DNA of 60,515 bases, taken from positions 1 to 60,515 of the forward strand of contig NZ_SIHJ01000009.1 of the NCBI RefSeq assembly GCF_007859765.1, read 5' to 3'. Position 1 is the first letter of the stretch; each line of letters begins with the position of its first letter. This DNA comes from Posidoniimonas corsicana. Its GTDB lineage: Bacteria; Planctomycetota; Planctomycetia; Pirellulales; Lacipirellulaceae. Shown here piece after piece: positions 24,054-32,993 of the stretch. The notes under the pieces were generated by a model. It worked only from the letters and a program-made list of their open reading frames with translations, was not told where the DNA came from and searched no databases. The position numbers and the translations under genes were made by a program.

Positions 24054-25478
24054 ATGCATTATTTTGCAGCTACCCGAAGGCGGAGAGACGAGGGGTTTCG
24101 TCTCTTCGGGTTCGCGCATCCTCTTGCGTTCAGTCACACCTGGCTGGCGGCTCTGATGGCTGTTTCCCTCGCAGGCATTCCCACGTCTTGCGGTTCCTCC
24201 CCGATTGCGAGGGACCAAGCCGCGATCGGCGGCGCCGCGGGGGACGCACAAAGCGTCTTCCGCCGTAAAGCATTGCGAGCCGTTCGCCAAGAAGACGTTG
24301 ACTCTGCCCTCGAATTGCTGCGTCAGGAGTTCCGCAGCTTGCCAGGCGGCCCGCTTCCCGAGGTGACGCTCGCCGGGATGCTGCAGCAGGAGGGACAGCC
24401 CCAGCAGGCGCGGATGCTGCTAGAGCAGGCGGTCGTGGCTCTGCCGGAAGACCCCGAGCCGCACCTGGCGCTGGCCGATCTCGCGTGGCGGGATCGACGT
24501 TTGAGTGACGCTTGCCTGCAGTACGAACGCGCCGGCCAGCTTGCCGGTGAGATGCCGGACGACTCGCCTCGCAAAGCAAGGCTCACCGAATGGGCCCTTG
24601 CGGGCCTGGGCAGCGTCGCCGAGACACGAGGCCAATCCAAACTGGCGTTCGAATTGTTTAGTCAGCTACTGGAGCAAAACCCCAAACACTCCCAGGCCCA
24701 CTATCGACTGGGGCATATCCTGTTCGCACTGCAGCGCAGTGAAGAGGCGATTGCTCACTTAACCGCCGCTGCGGAGTCCAATCCCAACGCTCCCACAGCG
24801 GAGCTAGCCATAGCAGGGCTCCACCAGCAAGCCGGCGATACCGACGCCGCGGAGGAGTGGCTACGTCGGGCTGCTGACTCAGCCACGTCGAACGCCCAGG
24901 TCCAACTCGCGCTGGCGAAGTTTCTGCTGTCTGTCCGCAACGCCCCGCGGGCCGCAGCGGCGCCGATTGCACGCGTGATTGAAGTGGATCCTGAGAGCCA
25001 GGAGGCTAGGACCCTCGAGGCTCTGACCGCGTGGAGCACGGGAGACTTGGAACGGGCCGAAGGCCTTCTGGAGAAGTTAACGCTAGACAATCCAAGCTCG
25101 GTCGAGGCGAACGCTTACCTGTCCTCAGTGCTTGCAGAGCGGGGTGGCCCCAAGCGGGTGATGCGTGCGGAAGAAGTCGCCACGCTCAACTCATCTTCTC
25201 ACCCGAACTCAGTGCCCGCGGCGGCCGCCTTCGGATGGGTGGTGCTGCATGCGGGTAAGGTCGACCTGGCCGCGCGGCAACTGGAAGCGGCAGTGAAGGC
25301 CAACGGAGCGGATCGCGACGCCCGCTACTACTACGCCCGAGCGCTGTACCGCACCGGCAAGACGCGGGCCGCGACCGAGCAGCTCACTACCGCCCTGAAC
25401 GCGACAGGTCTATTCATCCATCTGAATGATGCGGCTGAGTGGGGCCAAACGCTTGGACTCGTACCCAACGAAGGGTAG
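24054..25478 (+). CDS. TPR-repeat envelope protein
   Basis: A 474-residue protein. A long basic N-region and a hydrophobic helix end in GIPTSC (Cys46), a weak lipobox. The rest is almost entirely TPR units, for example LRQEFRSLPGGPLPEVTLAG, YRLGHILFALQRSEEAIAHL and ARYYYARALYRTGKTRAATE. TPR proteins act as scaffolds for complexes. It lies 52 bases before the CRTAC1 lipoprotein gene on the same strand, most likely in one operon, and is divergent from the PEP-CTERM gene. The start ATG has only a distant GAGG upstream. Confidence 0.8.
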   Translation: MHYFAATRRRRDEGFRLFGFAHPLAFSHTWLAALMAVSLAGIPTSCGSSPIARDQAAIGGAAGDAQSVFRRKALRAVRQEDVDSALELLRQEFRSLPGGPLPEVTLAGMLQQEGQPQQARMLLEQAVVALPEDPEPHLALADLAWRDRRLSDACLQYERAGQLAGEMPDDSPRKARLTEWALAGLGSVAETRGQSKLAFELFSQLLEQNPKHSQAHYRLGHILFALQRSEEAIAHLTAAAESNPNAPTAELAIAGLHQQAGDTDAAEEWLRRAADSATSNAQVQLALAKFLLSVRNAPRAAAAPIARVIEVDPESQEARTLEALTAWSTGDLERAEGLLEKLTLDNPSSVEANAYLSSVLAERGGPKRVMRAEEVATLNSSSHPNSVPAAAAFGWVVLHAGKVDLAARQLEAAVKANGADRDARYYYARALYRTGKTRAATEQLTTALNATGLFIHLNDAAEWGQTLGLVPNEG

Positions 25479-25530
25479 AGTCAGTTTCCCGCCGGCTCTT
25501 CAAACGCCTCCTCCTCGAACCAGCGAACCG

Positions 25531-27285
25531 ATGACTGAGCGATACTGCGTACTGCTTTGTCCTATTATCGTGATCAGCGGAGCCTGCCTGCTTGGCTGCT
25601 CATCTGACGAGTCAACGAACCAGCCTGCGACGGCCACTACCCCGAGAAACGCTGCCGCGAGTTCCAACGATAGCGATGCCGCCGACAACGGCCTGCTGGT
25701 CGACATCACCGATCGGCTAGGCATCACCCCGCCGAAAGGCGACTGGCCGGACGGGGACTACATGACCCCCGAGATCACCCCGGGGGGCGTGGCCGTGCTT
25801 GATTTCGACGGTGACGGCCGGCTCGACCTGTACCAGGTGAACCACTGCGCGGCGGGCTCGTTCACCGCCCCGGCGCCCAACCGGCTGTTTCGGCAGAAAG
25901 AGGACGGGACCTTCGAAGAGGTCCCCGACGCCGCCGGCCTGAACGACCGGGGCTACGGGCACGGCGTGGCGGTGGGCGACATCGACAACGACGGCGATCC
26001 GGACGTCTTGGTGACCAATTACGGGCCGAACGCCCTGTACATCAACGAGGGCGGCCGGTACGTCAACCACACGGCCGAGGCGGGCATCGAGGGCGATCAG
26101 TGGAGTTCGTCCGCCGGATTCCTCGACTACGACCGCGACGGCGACCTGGACCTGTACATCGTGAATTTTGCGGTGTTCGATCCGGACCGCCGGTGCGTTG
26201 TCGGCGACGACCCCAACGACCTCGACTACTGCGGCCCCCACCTGTTCGACGGCCTAGTGGACACGCTGTACCGGAACAACGGCGACGGCACGTTTACCGA
26301 CGTCACTGAGCAGGCCAATATCGTCCTGCCCGGCCGTGGTTGGGGATTGGCGTGCGGTGACGTCACCGGCGACGGTTGGTGTGACGTGTACGTCGCGAAC
26401 GACGAGGAGCCCGCTCAGCTATGGGTCAACCAACAGGACGGAACCTTTGAGGAGGAGGCCGTCTTTCGGGGGTGCGCCTACAACATGGCGGGCCGCGTCG
26501 AAGCCGGCATGGGGGTCGCCATTGCCGATGTCGACGGCGACCAACGCATGGACCTATTCAAGACGCACCTCGGCGGCGAGACCAACACGCTCTACCTCTC
26601 CGATGGCTCTGACGAACTGTACTCCGACGAAACGGCGCGAAGCACGATGGGATCCGTCGACCGTCCGTATACAGGTTGGGGCTGCGGGTTCGTCGATTTC
26701 GACCATGATGGCCTGCTCGATATGGCGGTGGCCAACGGGCGGGTGAGCAAAGGAGTGCCCCAGCCCTCCTCACAGCTGAGCCCCTTCTGGAGCCGCTTTG
26801 CCGAGCCCAACCTGCTTTTCAAGGGTGAGCCGGGGGGGCGGTTTGTAAACATCAGCGACCAGGCAGGTCGATTCGGCAGCGAACCACTCAGCAGCCGGGG
26901 CATGGCATTCGCCGACCTCGACAACGACGGCGACCTCGATCTTGCGGTACAGCAGCTTGACAACGAATTGCGGGTCTACCGTAACGACGCCCCGCAGCCC
27001 GGCGCCCATTGGCTGATTGTTCGGGCGATGACCGGCCAACGCGACGCGTATGGGGCACGGGTGATCGCCACAGCGGGCGACCGGAAGTGGGTTCGCTTGG
27101 CGCACCCCGCCTCGAGCTACCTCGCCAGCAACGACCCGCGCGCCCACTTCGGACTTGGATCCGAAGAAAGCGTCGACCAATTGATCATTGAGTGGCCGAG
27201 CGGCCGGCGCGAGACGTTCGCCGTGCCAGGCGTGGATCGGGTGATCACCGTGAAGGAAGGCGAGGGGCAGCCAGTCGACGGCTAG
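25531..27285 (+). CDS. CRTAC1-type FG-GAP + ASPIC/UnbV lipoprotein
   Basis: A 584-residue lipoprotein. ATG 25531 gives a signal peptide with lipobox CLLGC (Cys23); the frame extends further upstream but that part overlaps the TPR gene. At least seven FG-GAP/VCBS loops are visible: FDGDGRLDLYQVN, IDNDGDPDVLVTN, YDRDGDLDLYIVN, VTGDGWCDVYVAN, VDGDQRMDLFKTH, FDHDGLLDMAVAN and LDNDGDLDLAVQQ, predicting a calcium-stabilised beta-propeller. The C-terminus is a typical ASPIC/UnbV domain (YGARVIATAG, ASNDPRAHFGLG, IIEWPSGRRE). It follows the TPR gene and converges on another TPR gene, their stop codons sharing CTAG. Role: envelope binding protein; ligand unknown. Confidence 0.9.
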   Translation: MTERYCVLLCPIIVISGACLLGCSSDESTNQPATATTPRNAAASSNDSDAADNGLLVDITDRLGITPPKGDWPDGDYMTPEITPGGVAVLDFDGDGRLDLYQVNHCAAGSFTAPAPNRLFRQKEDGTFEEVPDAAGLNDRGYGHGVAVGDIDNDGDPDVLVTNYGPNALYINEGGRYVNHTAEAGIEGDQWSSSAGFLDYDRDGDLDLYIVNFAVFDPDRRCVVGDDPNDLDYCGPHLFDGLVDTLYRNNGDGTFTDVTEQANIVLPGRGWGLACGDVTGDGWCDVYVANDEEPAQLWVNQQDGTFEEEAVFRGCAYNMAGRVEAGMGVAIADVDGDQRMDLFKTHLGGETNTLYLSDGSDELYSDETARSTMGSVDRPYTGWGCGFVDFDHDGLLDMAVANGRVSKGVPQPSSQLSPFWSRFAEPNLLFKGEPGGRFVNISDQAGRFGSEPLSSRGMAFADLDNDGDLDLAVQQLDNELRVYRNDAPQPGAHWLIVRAMTGQRDAYGARVIATAGDRKWVRLAHPASSYLASNDPRAHFGLGSEESVDQLIIEWPSGRRETFAVPGVDRVITVKEGEGQPVDG

Positions 27286-28616
27286 GCGCCGTCCTGGTAC
27301 TGCTCCGCCCGGGTGCGGATCTCTTCAGCGACTTCCGCCTGGTTGGTTTCGTCCGCCCAGCGGGCCGCCTCGCCTGCGGTCTCTGCGGCCTGCTGTGGTT
27401 CGCCCGCGGCGGCCTGTGCGGCGGCCAGCGTGTCTAGCACGCGCGGCATGTTGTGGTCGGCGATCTGCTTCGCCCGTTCGGCCAGCTCTACTGCCTTGGC
27501 GGGGTCACGCAGCCGCTCATCCTCGGTAGTTGCAAGCAGCCAAGCCTGGTTGTTGAGGGCCTCGGGCCAATCGGGTCGCAGGGCCAACGCGGCATTGTAG
27601 TGGGTGATCGCTTCCTCCTGCTCGCCGAGCTCGACCAGCACCTGCGCCAATTCGTGGTGCGCCTCGTGGCTCTCGGGGCTCAGCCGCAGGGCCTCCGTGA
27701 ACTGCGCCCGTGCCGCGGCGGGGTTCCCAAACGTCGAGAGAGCAACGCCCAACGCGTAGCGGGCCTCGTAGTTGAACGGGTCTCGTCGGACAGCCTCCGA
27801 GTAGTGCTGCACGGCTTTGCGGAGGTTCCCCTGCCGCGAGTAGGCGCGGCCGAGGTGCTGGTCGAGCGACTTGTACTCGCGGTTGGCCCGCATCACATGC
27901 TGGAACTGGGCGACCGCCTTGTCGAGTTCACCCTCGATCAGGTACGCGCGTCCGAGCGTGAAATTGGCGTCCAGGTATGAAGGCGCGATCCGCAGGGTTT
28001 CGACAAGGTGCTGCTTGCACTCCTCGACACGGCCCTCGCTCAGCAGCGCCGTGGCCAGGTTGTAGTGGGCATCAGGATGGTCGGCGTCTAGTCGCAGAGC
28101 CTCGCGGAACTGGTCGATCGCTTCGCTCACGCTGCCGATCTGCACCAGCACGGCGCCCCAATCGTTGTGGGCGTCAGGGTTGTCGGGCTCGCGTTCGGCG
28201 ATCTGGCCGAAGAAGATCGAAGCGTCAACGAAACGCTCTAGGCGGATCAGCAGCGATCCCAGCCTCCTGCGGACGACGTCGCTGGTGGGGTCGAGCTCAA
28301 TGGCTCTGGTGTAGTTGCTGATCGCCTCGCTTGAACGTCCGGCTTCTTCACTGGCGATCCCGGCCGCCAAGAACTCGTCCGCGGTTTCCGGCGCCGCGCC
28401 TGCGGTGGGAGCCGCACCAAGCTGCGTTTCGCCTACCGCGACGTTCTCGCCCTGCGGGCGCGCCTGAGCTTCCTCTGCGGTCGTTGAGTCGTCCTGCAAC
28501 GCCTCGCCGCGGCTGTCCCTGTTCACGGGAGAAGCGTCACGCTGGCACCCGGCCCCGGTGATCGACGCAGCCAGGATCAAGAGCGGCAAACTACGCGGCG
28601 CGAACCAAAATCGCAT
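27282..28616 (-). CDS. TPR-repeat lipoprotein
   Basis: A 444-residue protein. ATG 28616 gives a short signal peptide with a likely lipobox ITGAGC (Cys24). After a low-complexity linker, about ten TPR units run to the end, for example AISNYTRAIELDPTSDVVRR, AIDQFREALRLDADHPDAHY, NLRKAVQHYSEAVRRDPFNY and AVELAERAKQIADHNMPRVL. It ends tail to tail with the CRTAC1 gene with a 4-base overlap. With the neighbouring genes it forms a TPR/CRTAC1 group whose modules are fused in the 18724-22119 gene. Confidence 0.85.
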   Translation of the reverse strand: MRFWFAPRSLPLLILAASITGAGCQRDASPVNRDSRGEALQDDSTTAEEAQARPQGENVAVGETQLGAAPTAGAAPETADEFLAAGIASEEAGRSSEAISNYTRAIELDPTSDVVRRRLGSLLIRLERFVDASIFFGQIAEREPDNPDAHNDWGAVLVQIGSVSEAIDQFREALRLDADHPDAHYNLATALLSEGRVEECKQHLVETLRIAPSYLDANFTLGRAYLIEGELDKAVAQFQHVMRANREYKSLDQHLGRAYSRQGNLRKAVQHYSEAVRRDPFNYEARYALGVALSTFGNPAAARAQFTEALRLSPESHEAHHELAQVLVELGEQEEAITHYNAALALRPDWPEALNNQAWLLATTEDERLRDPAKAVELAERAKQIADHNMPRVLDTLAAAQAAAGEPQQAAETAGEAARWADETNQAEVAEEIRTRAEQYQDGA

Positions 28617-28723
28617 GGGAACTAGCGGCACTGGCGAGAGGCAAGAGCAGGAACCAAACACGGTTCTACCAGCATAGCACACCATATGAGCGGTGGTCCT
28701 AGAACCAAGCCGCCGGCGCCACG

Positions 28724-29104
28724 CTACTTGCGGCGCCGGCGGCGGGACTTCTTGCCGGACTTGGGTTTAGCGCCGTAGGCCCGTTTGGCCTCACGAGCAA
28801 ACCGGTTGTCGAGGCGGACCAGCTGGCAGCTGCGCACGTCGAGCGTGGCCGTTTTCCCGCACGCCGTCTTGACCGCCACGAACGGGAGGCAGACCGCCTT
28901 GATCCGCAGCGGCGCCGCCGGGCTCTGCGGCCGGAATGTGACGCGGACCGGCTCGTCCGGCTGCAAGAGCGAAGAGTCGCAGCACCACAGGAAGGACGCG
29001 TACTCGACCACCTCATTCAGCACGGCAACGTACTCGCCGGCGCGCAGGTCTTCGGCCGCGATTGGCTTGGCGACCGTCAGGTTGTCGGCGAGTGAGGCAG
29101 CCAC
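28724..29104 (-). CDS. Conserved-looking basic hypothetical protein
   Basis: A 126-residue protein starting at GTG 29104. The body looks like a small beta-rich domain with three Cys (EYASFLWCCDSS, then KAVCLPFVAVKTACGKTATL and VRSCQLVRL), and the C-terminus is a Lys/Arg tail (KSGKKSRRRRRK) that could bind RNA or DNA. No named family is recognised. It is 107 bases upstream of the TPR lipoprotein gene on the same strand and divergent from the rhodanese gene. Longer frames in other phases are shadows. Confidence 0.55.
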   Translation of the reverse strand: MAASLADNLTVAKPIAAEDLRAGEYVAVLNEVVEYASFLWCCDSSLLQPDEPVRVTFRPQSPAAPLRIKAVCLPFVAVKTACGKTATLDVRSCQLVRLDNRFAREAKRAYGAKPKSGKKSRRRRRK

Positions 29105-29280
29105 GAGAACTGTCCCGGCTTGGATTCAACAACCGCGCGCATGCAGGCGGCGGCTTCTGCTACCCAAGAGAGGGGCGGCCGCAGAAAGGTTCGCTCCATC
29201 GGCGCCGATCCTGCCTTCCCCACGCAAGTGGTTGCGGTAGACTGGCGAACAGCATCATTGCCCGAGGGAGCACCACAACC

Positions 29281-30129
29281 GTGACCCACACAGCCATTAT
29301 TTCGCCACAAGATGCGCGTGCCCGGATCGACGATCCCAGCTGGGTGTTCATCGACTGCCGGTTCTCGCTCGCTGACCCCGACGCTGGCCAACGGGCCTAC
29401 GCCAACGGCCACCTGCCGGGCGCGGTCTACGCCCACCTGGACGAGCACCTCTCCTCACCGGTGACCGAGACGTCTGGACGCCACCCGCTTCCTGACGCCG
29501 CACGGCTCGCCGCCCAACTGGGCGACTGGGGCGTCGGGCACGGGATTCAGGTCGTCGCGTACGACGACGCGTCCGGCGCTTTCGCGGCCCGGCTGTGGTG
29601 GCTGCTCCACTGGCTTGGCCACTCGGAGGTCGCGGTGCTCGACGGCGGGTTCGAGGCGTGGCAGTCGCTGGGCCTGCCCACGACAGCTGTGCAGAGCAAG
29701 CCGCGGCCGGTTGCGTTCTCAGGCACGCCGGACGATGCGATGTGGATTACCTCTGACGCGACCGAAACGGCGCTAGCAGGCGGCGACGCCCTCCTCATCG
29801 ACGCCCGCGGCCCAGAAAGGTTCCGCGGCGAGTTGGAACCGGTAGACCCGGTTGCTGGGCACGTGCCCGGCGCGGTGAACGCGCCGTTCGCGGGCAACTT
29901 GAACGATCAGGGGAGGCTGCTGCCAGCTGGAGACTTGCGGGCCCGCTTCGCACCACTTGCCGAGCAGGCGGGCGCGGACGGCGTGATCCACATGTGCGGG
30001 TCCGGCGTCACCGCGTGCCACAACATGCTGGCGATGGCCGCGGCGGGACTGCCGATGGGCAGGCTCTACGCCGGCTCCTGGAGCGAGTGGATCCGCAACC
30101 CAGATCGCGCGGTGGCTAGCGGCTCGTGA
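29281..30129 (+). CDS. sseA: Two-domain sulfurtransferase (rhodanese/3-mercaptopyruvate type)
   Basis: A 282-residue protein with two rhodanese domains. GTG 29281 is chosen because the family begins just before IISPQDARARIDDPSWVFID; the frame extends upstream into sequence without domain signal. The N-terminal inactive domain has FIDCRFSLADPDAG and GHLPGAVYAHLDEHLS. The C-terminal catalytic domain has LIDARGPERFRGE, GHVPGAVNAPF and the active loop HMCGSGVTA with Cys239; CGSGVTA favours the 3-mercaptopyruvate type over thiosulfate sulfurtransferase. It moves sulfur to thiols or cyanide in the cytoplasm. It converges on the DUF6807 gene with a 14-base overlap. Confidence 0.88.
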   Translation: MTHTAIISPQDARARIDDPSWVFIDCRFSLADPDAGQRAYANGHLPGAVYAHLDEHLSSPVTETSGRHPLPDAARLAAQLGDWGVGHGIQVVAYDDASGAFAARLWWLLHWLGHSEVAVLDGGFEAWQSLGLPTTAVQSKPRPVAFSGTPDDAMWITSDATETALAGGDALLIDARGPERFRGELEPVDPVAGHVPGAVNAPFAGNLNDQGRLLPAGDLRARFAPLAEQAGADGVIHMCGSGVTACHNMLAMAAAGLPMGRLYAGSWSEWIRNPDRAVASGS

Positions 30130-31060
30130 GCTCGTCGTACAGCCGCTGGACGCCGGCCTGGTCTGCCTGGCCGTCGTGCAGCACGACCAGGTACCGCAGC
30201 TTAATCGATTCGCCGGGCTCAATCGTCACGGCCCCCTGCTTGAGATCCGTCTTCGGAAAGTGGTGCACCCCGAACGGGTTGGCGGCAAACAGGCCGTAGG
30301 TCCGGACGTGCCACAGGCAGGGGTGCCGGAAGCTGTCCGGGTGGCTGAAGATGGCGAGACCCGACTGCTCGCCCTCGGCCGGCCCCGCGTAGTCGACCCA
30401 CGCGGCGGGTCGCCCCCAGGCCTCCTTGTCCTGCTGGCCATTGTTGTTCACCAGCCGTCCCCCCTGCTTGGCGTCCACCTTCATCGTGCCGGCCACCCGG
30501 ACGGCGAAGGTCCCCTCCTTCGTATCGCCGAACGTAACCGGCTCTTCGTCGGCCTTGAGCTCGATCGTGAAATCGACCAGCCGGACGCCCGGCTTCGGCT
30601 CGGAGAAAACGAGCGTGCGGCGGTCCTCGCACAGCTTCTTACCGCCCGCGACCCAGTCATTGTGCGTAACAATTGTGCCGCTCTGATCGCCCCCCTGGCG
30701 GGTCTCGAACTGCTTGTGCTCGATAAGGGCGTCGCCCTCTTTCTTGGGCTCCACCCAGAAGTCCGCGCCGTTGACAATGCCGTGGGCGAACCACAGCGAG
30801 CGGTGGTGAGGGTGGTCGTTTTCTTCGTCAGGCCCGAGCTCGGTCATCGGGTAGCCGCGGGTCACCTTGTTGCCAGCGGGCCCGATTAGGGGCCACACCG
30901 CCGGCTGGTGGCCCGATCGCGTGTGGTACTCTGCGAAGAGCTTGCCGTCGATCTTCACGACCGCCCCCGCGGGCGACTCTTCCACGCTCACCTCGGCGGC
31001 GACGGGCGGGACAACAACGGCGGCAAACAAGCACGGCAGGATGAACGCGGCGGGCTTCAT
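30116..31060 (-). CDS. DUF6807 (PmoA family) secreted protein
   Basis: A 314-residue protein with a Sec signal peptide (MKPAAFILPCLFAAVVVPPV, cleavage after AAEV). The mature part matches the DUF6807/PmoA family: PLIGPAGNKVTRGYPMTE, DHPHHRSLWFAHGIVNGADF, VTFGDTKEGTFAVRVAGTM, WVDYAGP, IFSHPDSFRHPCLWHVR and NPFGVHHFP. The His-rich segment DHPHHRSLWF may be a metal or substrate site. The name PmoA reflects old annotation; in planctomycetes and Bacteroidetes the family appears in sugar-related loci, so methane oxidation is unlikely. The beta-sandwich fold recalls aldose epimerase-like proteins, an inference. Confidence 0.85.
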   Translation of the reverse strand: MKPAAFILPCLFAAVVVPPVAAEVSVEESPAGAVVKIDGKLFAEYHTRSGHQPAVWPLIGPAGNKVTRGYPMTELGPDEENDHPHHRSLWFAHGIVNGADFWVEPKKEGDALIEHKQFETRQGGDQSGTIVTHNDWVAGGKKLCEDRRTLVFSEPKPGVRLVDFTIELKADEEPVTFGDTKEGTFAVRVAGTMKVDAKQGGRLVNNNGQQDKEAWGRPAAWVDYAGPAEGEQSGLAIFSHPDSFRHPCLWHVRTYGLFAANPFGVHHFPKTDLKQGAVTIEPGESIKLRYLVVLHDGQADQAGVQRLYDELTSR

Positions 31061-31226
31061 ACCAGGATCCTAGAGCTTTTGAAGAGCTGTCCGTCCCGCC
31101 ACGTCCGGATGGCGGCGGATGAGTTCGGACTTCTAGGATATCGTCCGCGGCCAGCCGGACGCCAGGATTGCACGGAATCGCCCCACGCATGCGGTTGAAG
31201 GCGGCATCGTGCCTGGCGACGAAAGA

Positions 31227-32993
31227 CTACTCGCCGGAGATCAACCCGACCGCTTGGCCGAGGGCATCAGGCCGGATGGCGATGACAAGGTCGTCGAATA
31301 ACCATGGGCTGGCGTCCGTCCCGACGCCCAGCCTGAGCCGGTCAAACATCAGGTTGGCGTTAAGGATCTCGGCGTGCGGCCGCACCCGCGGCGTCTCGCC
31401 AGGAGGCACGTCGCACCAGACAGCGACCTTGTCCGCCCGCTCGCCGAACACCATCCGCAACACCCACAACCGAGGCGAATCGCCGGAGCTGAGTTCGCCG
31501 CCGTCCACAAGCTTCTGCACGATGGCCCGGCTGCCGACGTTGGCGACGACGGCCAGTCGGTCGTTGTTGTCGGTCGTTCCCAGGAACAGCGGCTCGTGGA
31601 ACTGCCGGTCGCCGCCGAACATGACCGAGAGGCCGGCGTACATCCCCGGGCGGCGGTGATCGGTCGCCCGCGTCCGCCACGCCAGCCAGAGTTCGGTGTC
31701 GGACCGGCCCACCATGCCGCGGTCGGTCAGCAGACCGGCCCTCGCGAACGCCGAATCGGGCGAAGTATCCAAGTCGAGGAAAACCGGCGCGGTCTCTTCA
31801 ACCAGCAGCGAGCCGGAGGAGTGGAGGCGCCCCGGCACGATGTCACGGTCGAATCGGACCAGCGAGTCGCTGCGCGGGCCCGCGTCGGCGAAGGCCAGGC
31901 TGCGGTCGACGCCACCAGACGGGATGTCGAAGCCCTGGAAGCCTAGCAGCCCACGGATCCGCTGCAGCTCGTAGAAGCACACCTGCTCCTTGGCCTGACT
32001 GGAGCCGCGCCGCGCGTCACGCAGGTCGGCGATCTCGTCGGGACGGATAAACTCTCGCTCGTGGGGAAGCGTTTCGATGGTCCACCGCAGCTGCCCCTGG
32101 CCGTCAACGTAGCCCGACCGCCCCGCCTGCAGCGTGCGTGTCTGAAGCTCGTCGCTGTCGTCGGTCGAGTTTCTGCTGGTGAGTTCCACCACCCCCTCGT
32201 AGACGGCCACGCTTGTTTCCAACGCGTCGGTGACGCTGACGCCAAACTCGGTGCCCAGGTCGACGACCCGGGCGGTTGGGGTCTCGACGACGATCTGCGC
32301 CGCCTCGTCAGAGATCCGCGCGGTCAGCCGGCCGCGATCCAACCGGATGCGGTCCTCATCCTCGAACACCAGCGACGCCGGCCCCTGGACAACCACGTCG
32401 CAACCGGTCGAAGTGGTGAGCGCGAGGACGCCGTCGGAAATGTCGATCGGGGCGAGCCGGCGGATATGCATGCCTCGGTACGCCGGGCGGCCCTCGCTCC
32501 ACTGCACGTCGAATACGTCCAGCACAGTCGCGACGAGCGGCTCCGCAATCGGGAGCGCCGGCTGCGGGGCGACCTCCGCCAATCCAACATCATTCCTAGC
32601 GACAGTACCGCCACGGTCGAGGAGCAGCGTCGAAACCGCAAGCAGCAGACTGGCCGCTAGCATCGCACTGCTGACGGCAAACCACCGCGACCCCGGGGCG
32701 TGGCGCCTGGCCAGCGCGGCGGTCCGAGCACCGGGAGCAGGACGGGACTCGATCCAGTCGAGGGATTCGCCGATCGAGCGCTGCACGGCCGGGTCGCTTG
32801 TCAGCGACAGCTGGTCCAGCAGCCGGGGCACCGACAGGATGCTGTCGGTCATCTCGTGGATCATGCCCATCTGGACCACCGCCCGGGCGTTGTCCGGGTG
32901 GGCGTTTACCCAGTCGGACAGCCGGCGGCCCTCGGCGGGCGAGAGCGCCTCGCCGTCGAAATGGGCGTTCAACAATTCAACTGGCTTCCTCAC
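31227..32993 (-). CDS. FecR-domain anti-sigma/sensor protein with extra C-terminal domain
   Basis: A 588-residue protein. GTG 32993 overlaps the sigma factor stop as GTGA, which fixes the start and shows coupling. Residues 1-100 are a cytoplasmic anti-sigma-like helical region; one membrane segment spans about 104-125 (WFAVSSAMLAASLLLAV). The periplasmic FecR domain follows (PTARVVDLGTEFGVSVTDAL, YEGVVELTSR). The last about 230 residues look like a beta-sandwich of LamG/concanavalin type (ELWLAWRTRATD, PLFLGTTDNNDRLAV, WLFDDLVIAIRP), possibly a glycan-sensing head. It probably controls the ECF sigma factor for the adjacent glycan genes. Confidence 0.85.
   Translation of the reverse strand: MRKPVELLNAHFDGEALSPAEGRRLSDWVNAHPDNARAVVQMGMIHEMTDSILSVPRLLDQLSLTSDPAVQRSIGESLDWIESRPAPGARTAALARRHAPGSRWFAVSSAMLAASLLLAVSTLLLDRGGTVARNDVGLAEVAPQPALPIAEPLVATVLDVFDVQWSEGRPAYRGMHIRRLAPIDISDGVLALTTSTGCDVVVQGPASLVFEDEDRIRLDRGRLTARISDEAAQIVVETPTARVVDLGTEFGVSVTDALETSVAVYEGVVELTSRNSTDDSDELQTRTLQAGRSGYVDGQGQLRWTIETLPHEREFIRPDEIADLRDARRGSSQAKEQVCFYELQRIRGLLGFQGFDIPSGGVDRSLAFADAGPRSDSLVRFDRDIVPGRLHSSGSLLVEETAPVFLDLDTSPDSAFARAGLLTDRGMVGRSDTELWLAWRTRATDHRRPGMYAGLSVMFGGDRQFHEPLFLGTTDNNDRLAVVANVGSRAIVQKLVDGGELSSGDSPRLWVLRMVFGERADKVAVWCDVPPGETPRVRPHAEILNANLMFDRLRLGVGTDASPWLFDDLVIAIRPDALGQAVGLISGE

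Noticed and set aside
30116-31060. PmoA label read as methane mono-oxygenase subunit
   Set aside because: The protein is a soluble secreted DUF6807 beta-sandwich with a signal peptide, not a membrane copper enzyme; the name is historical.
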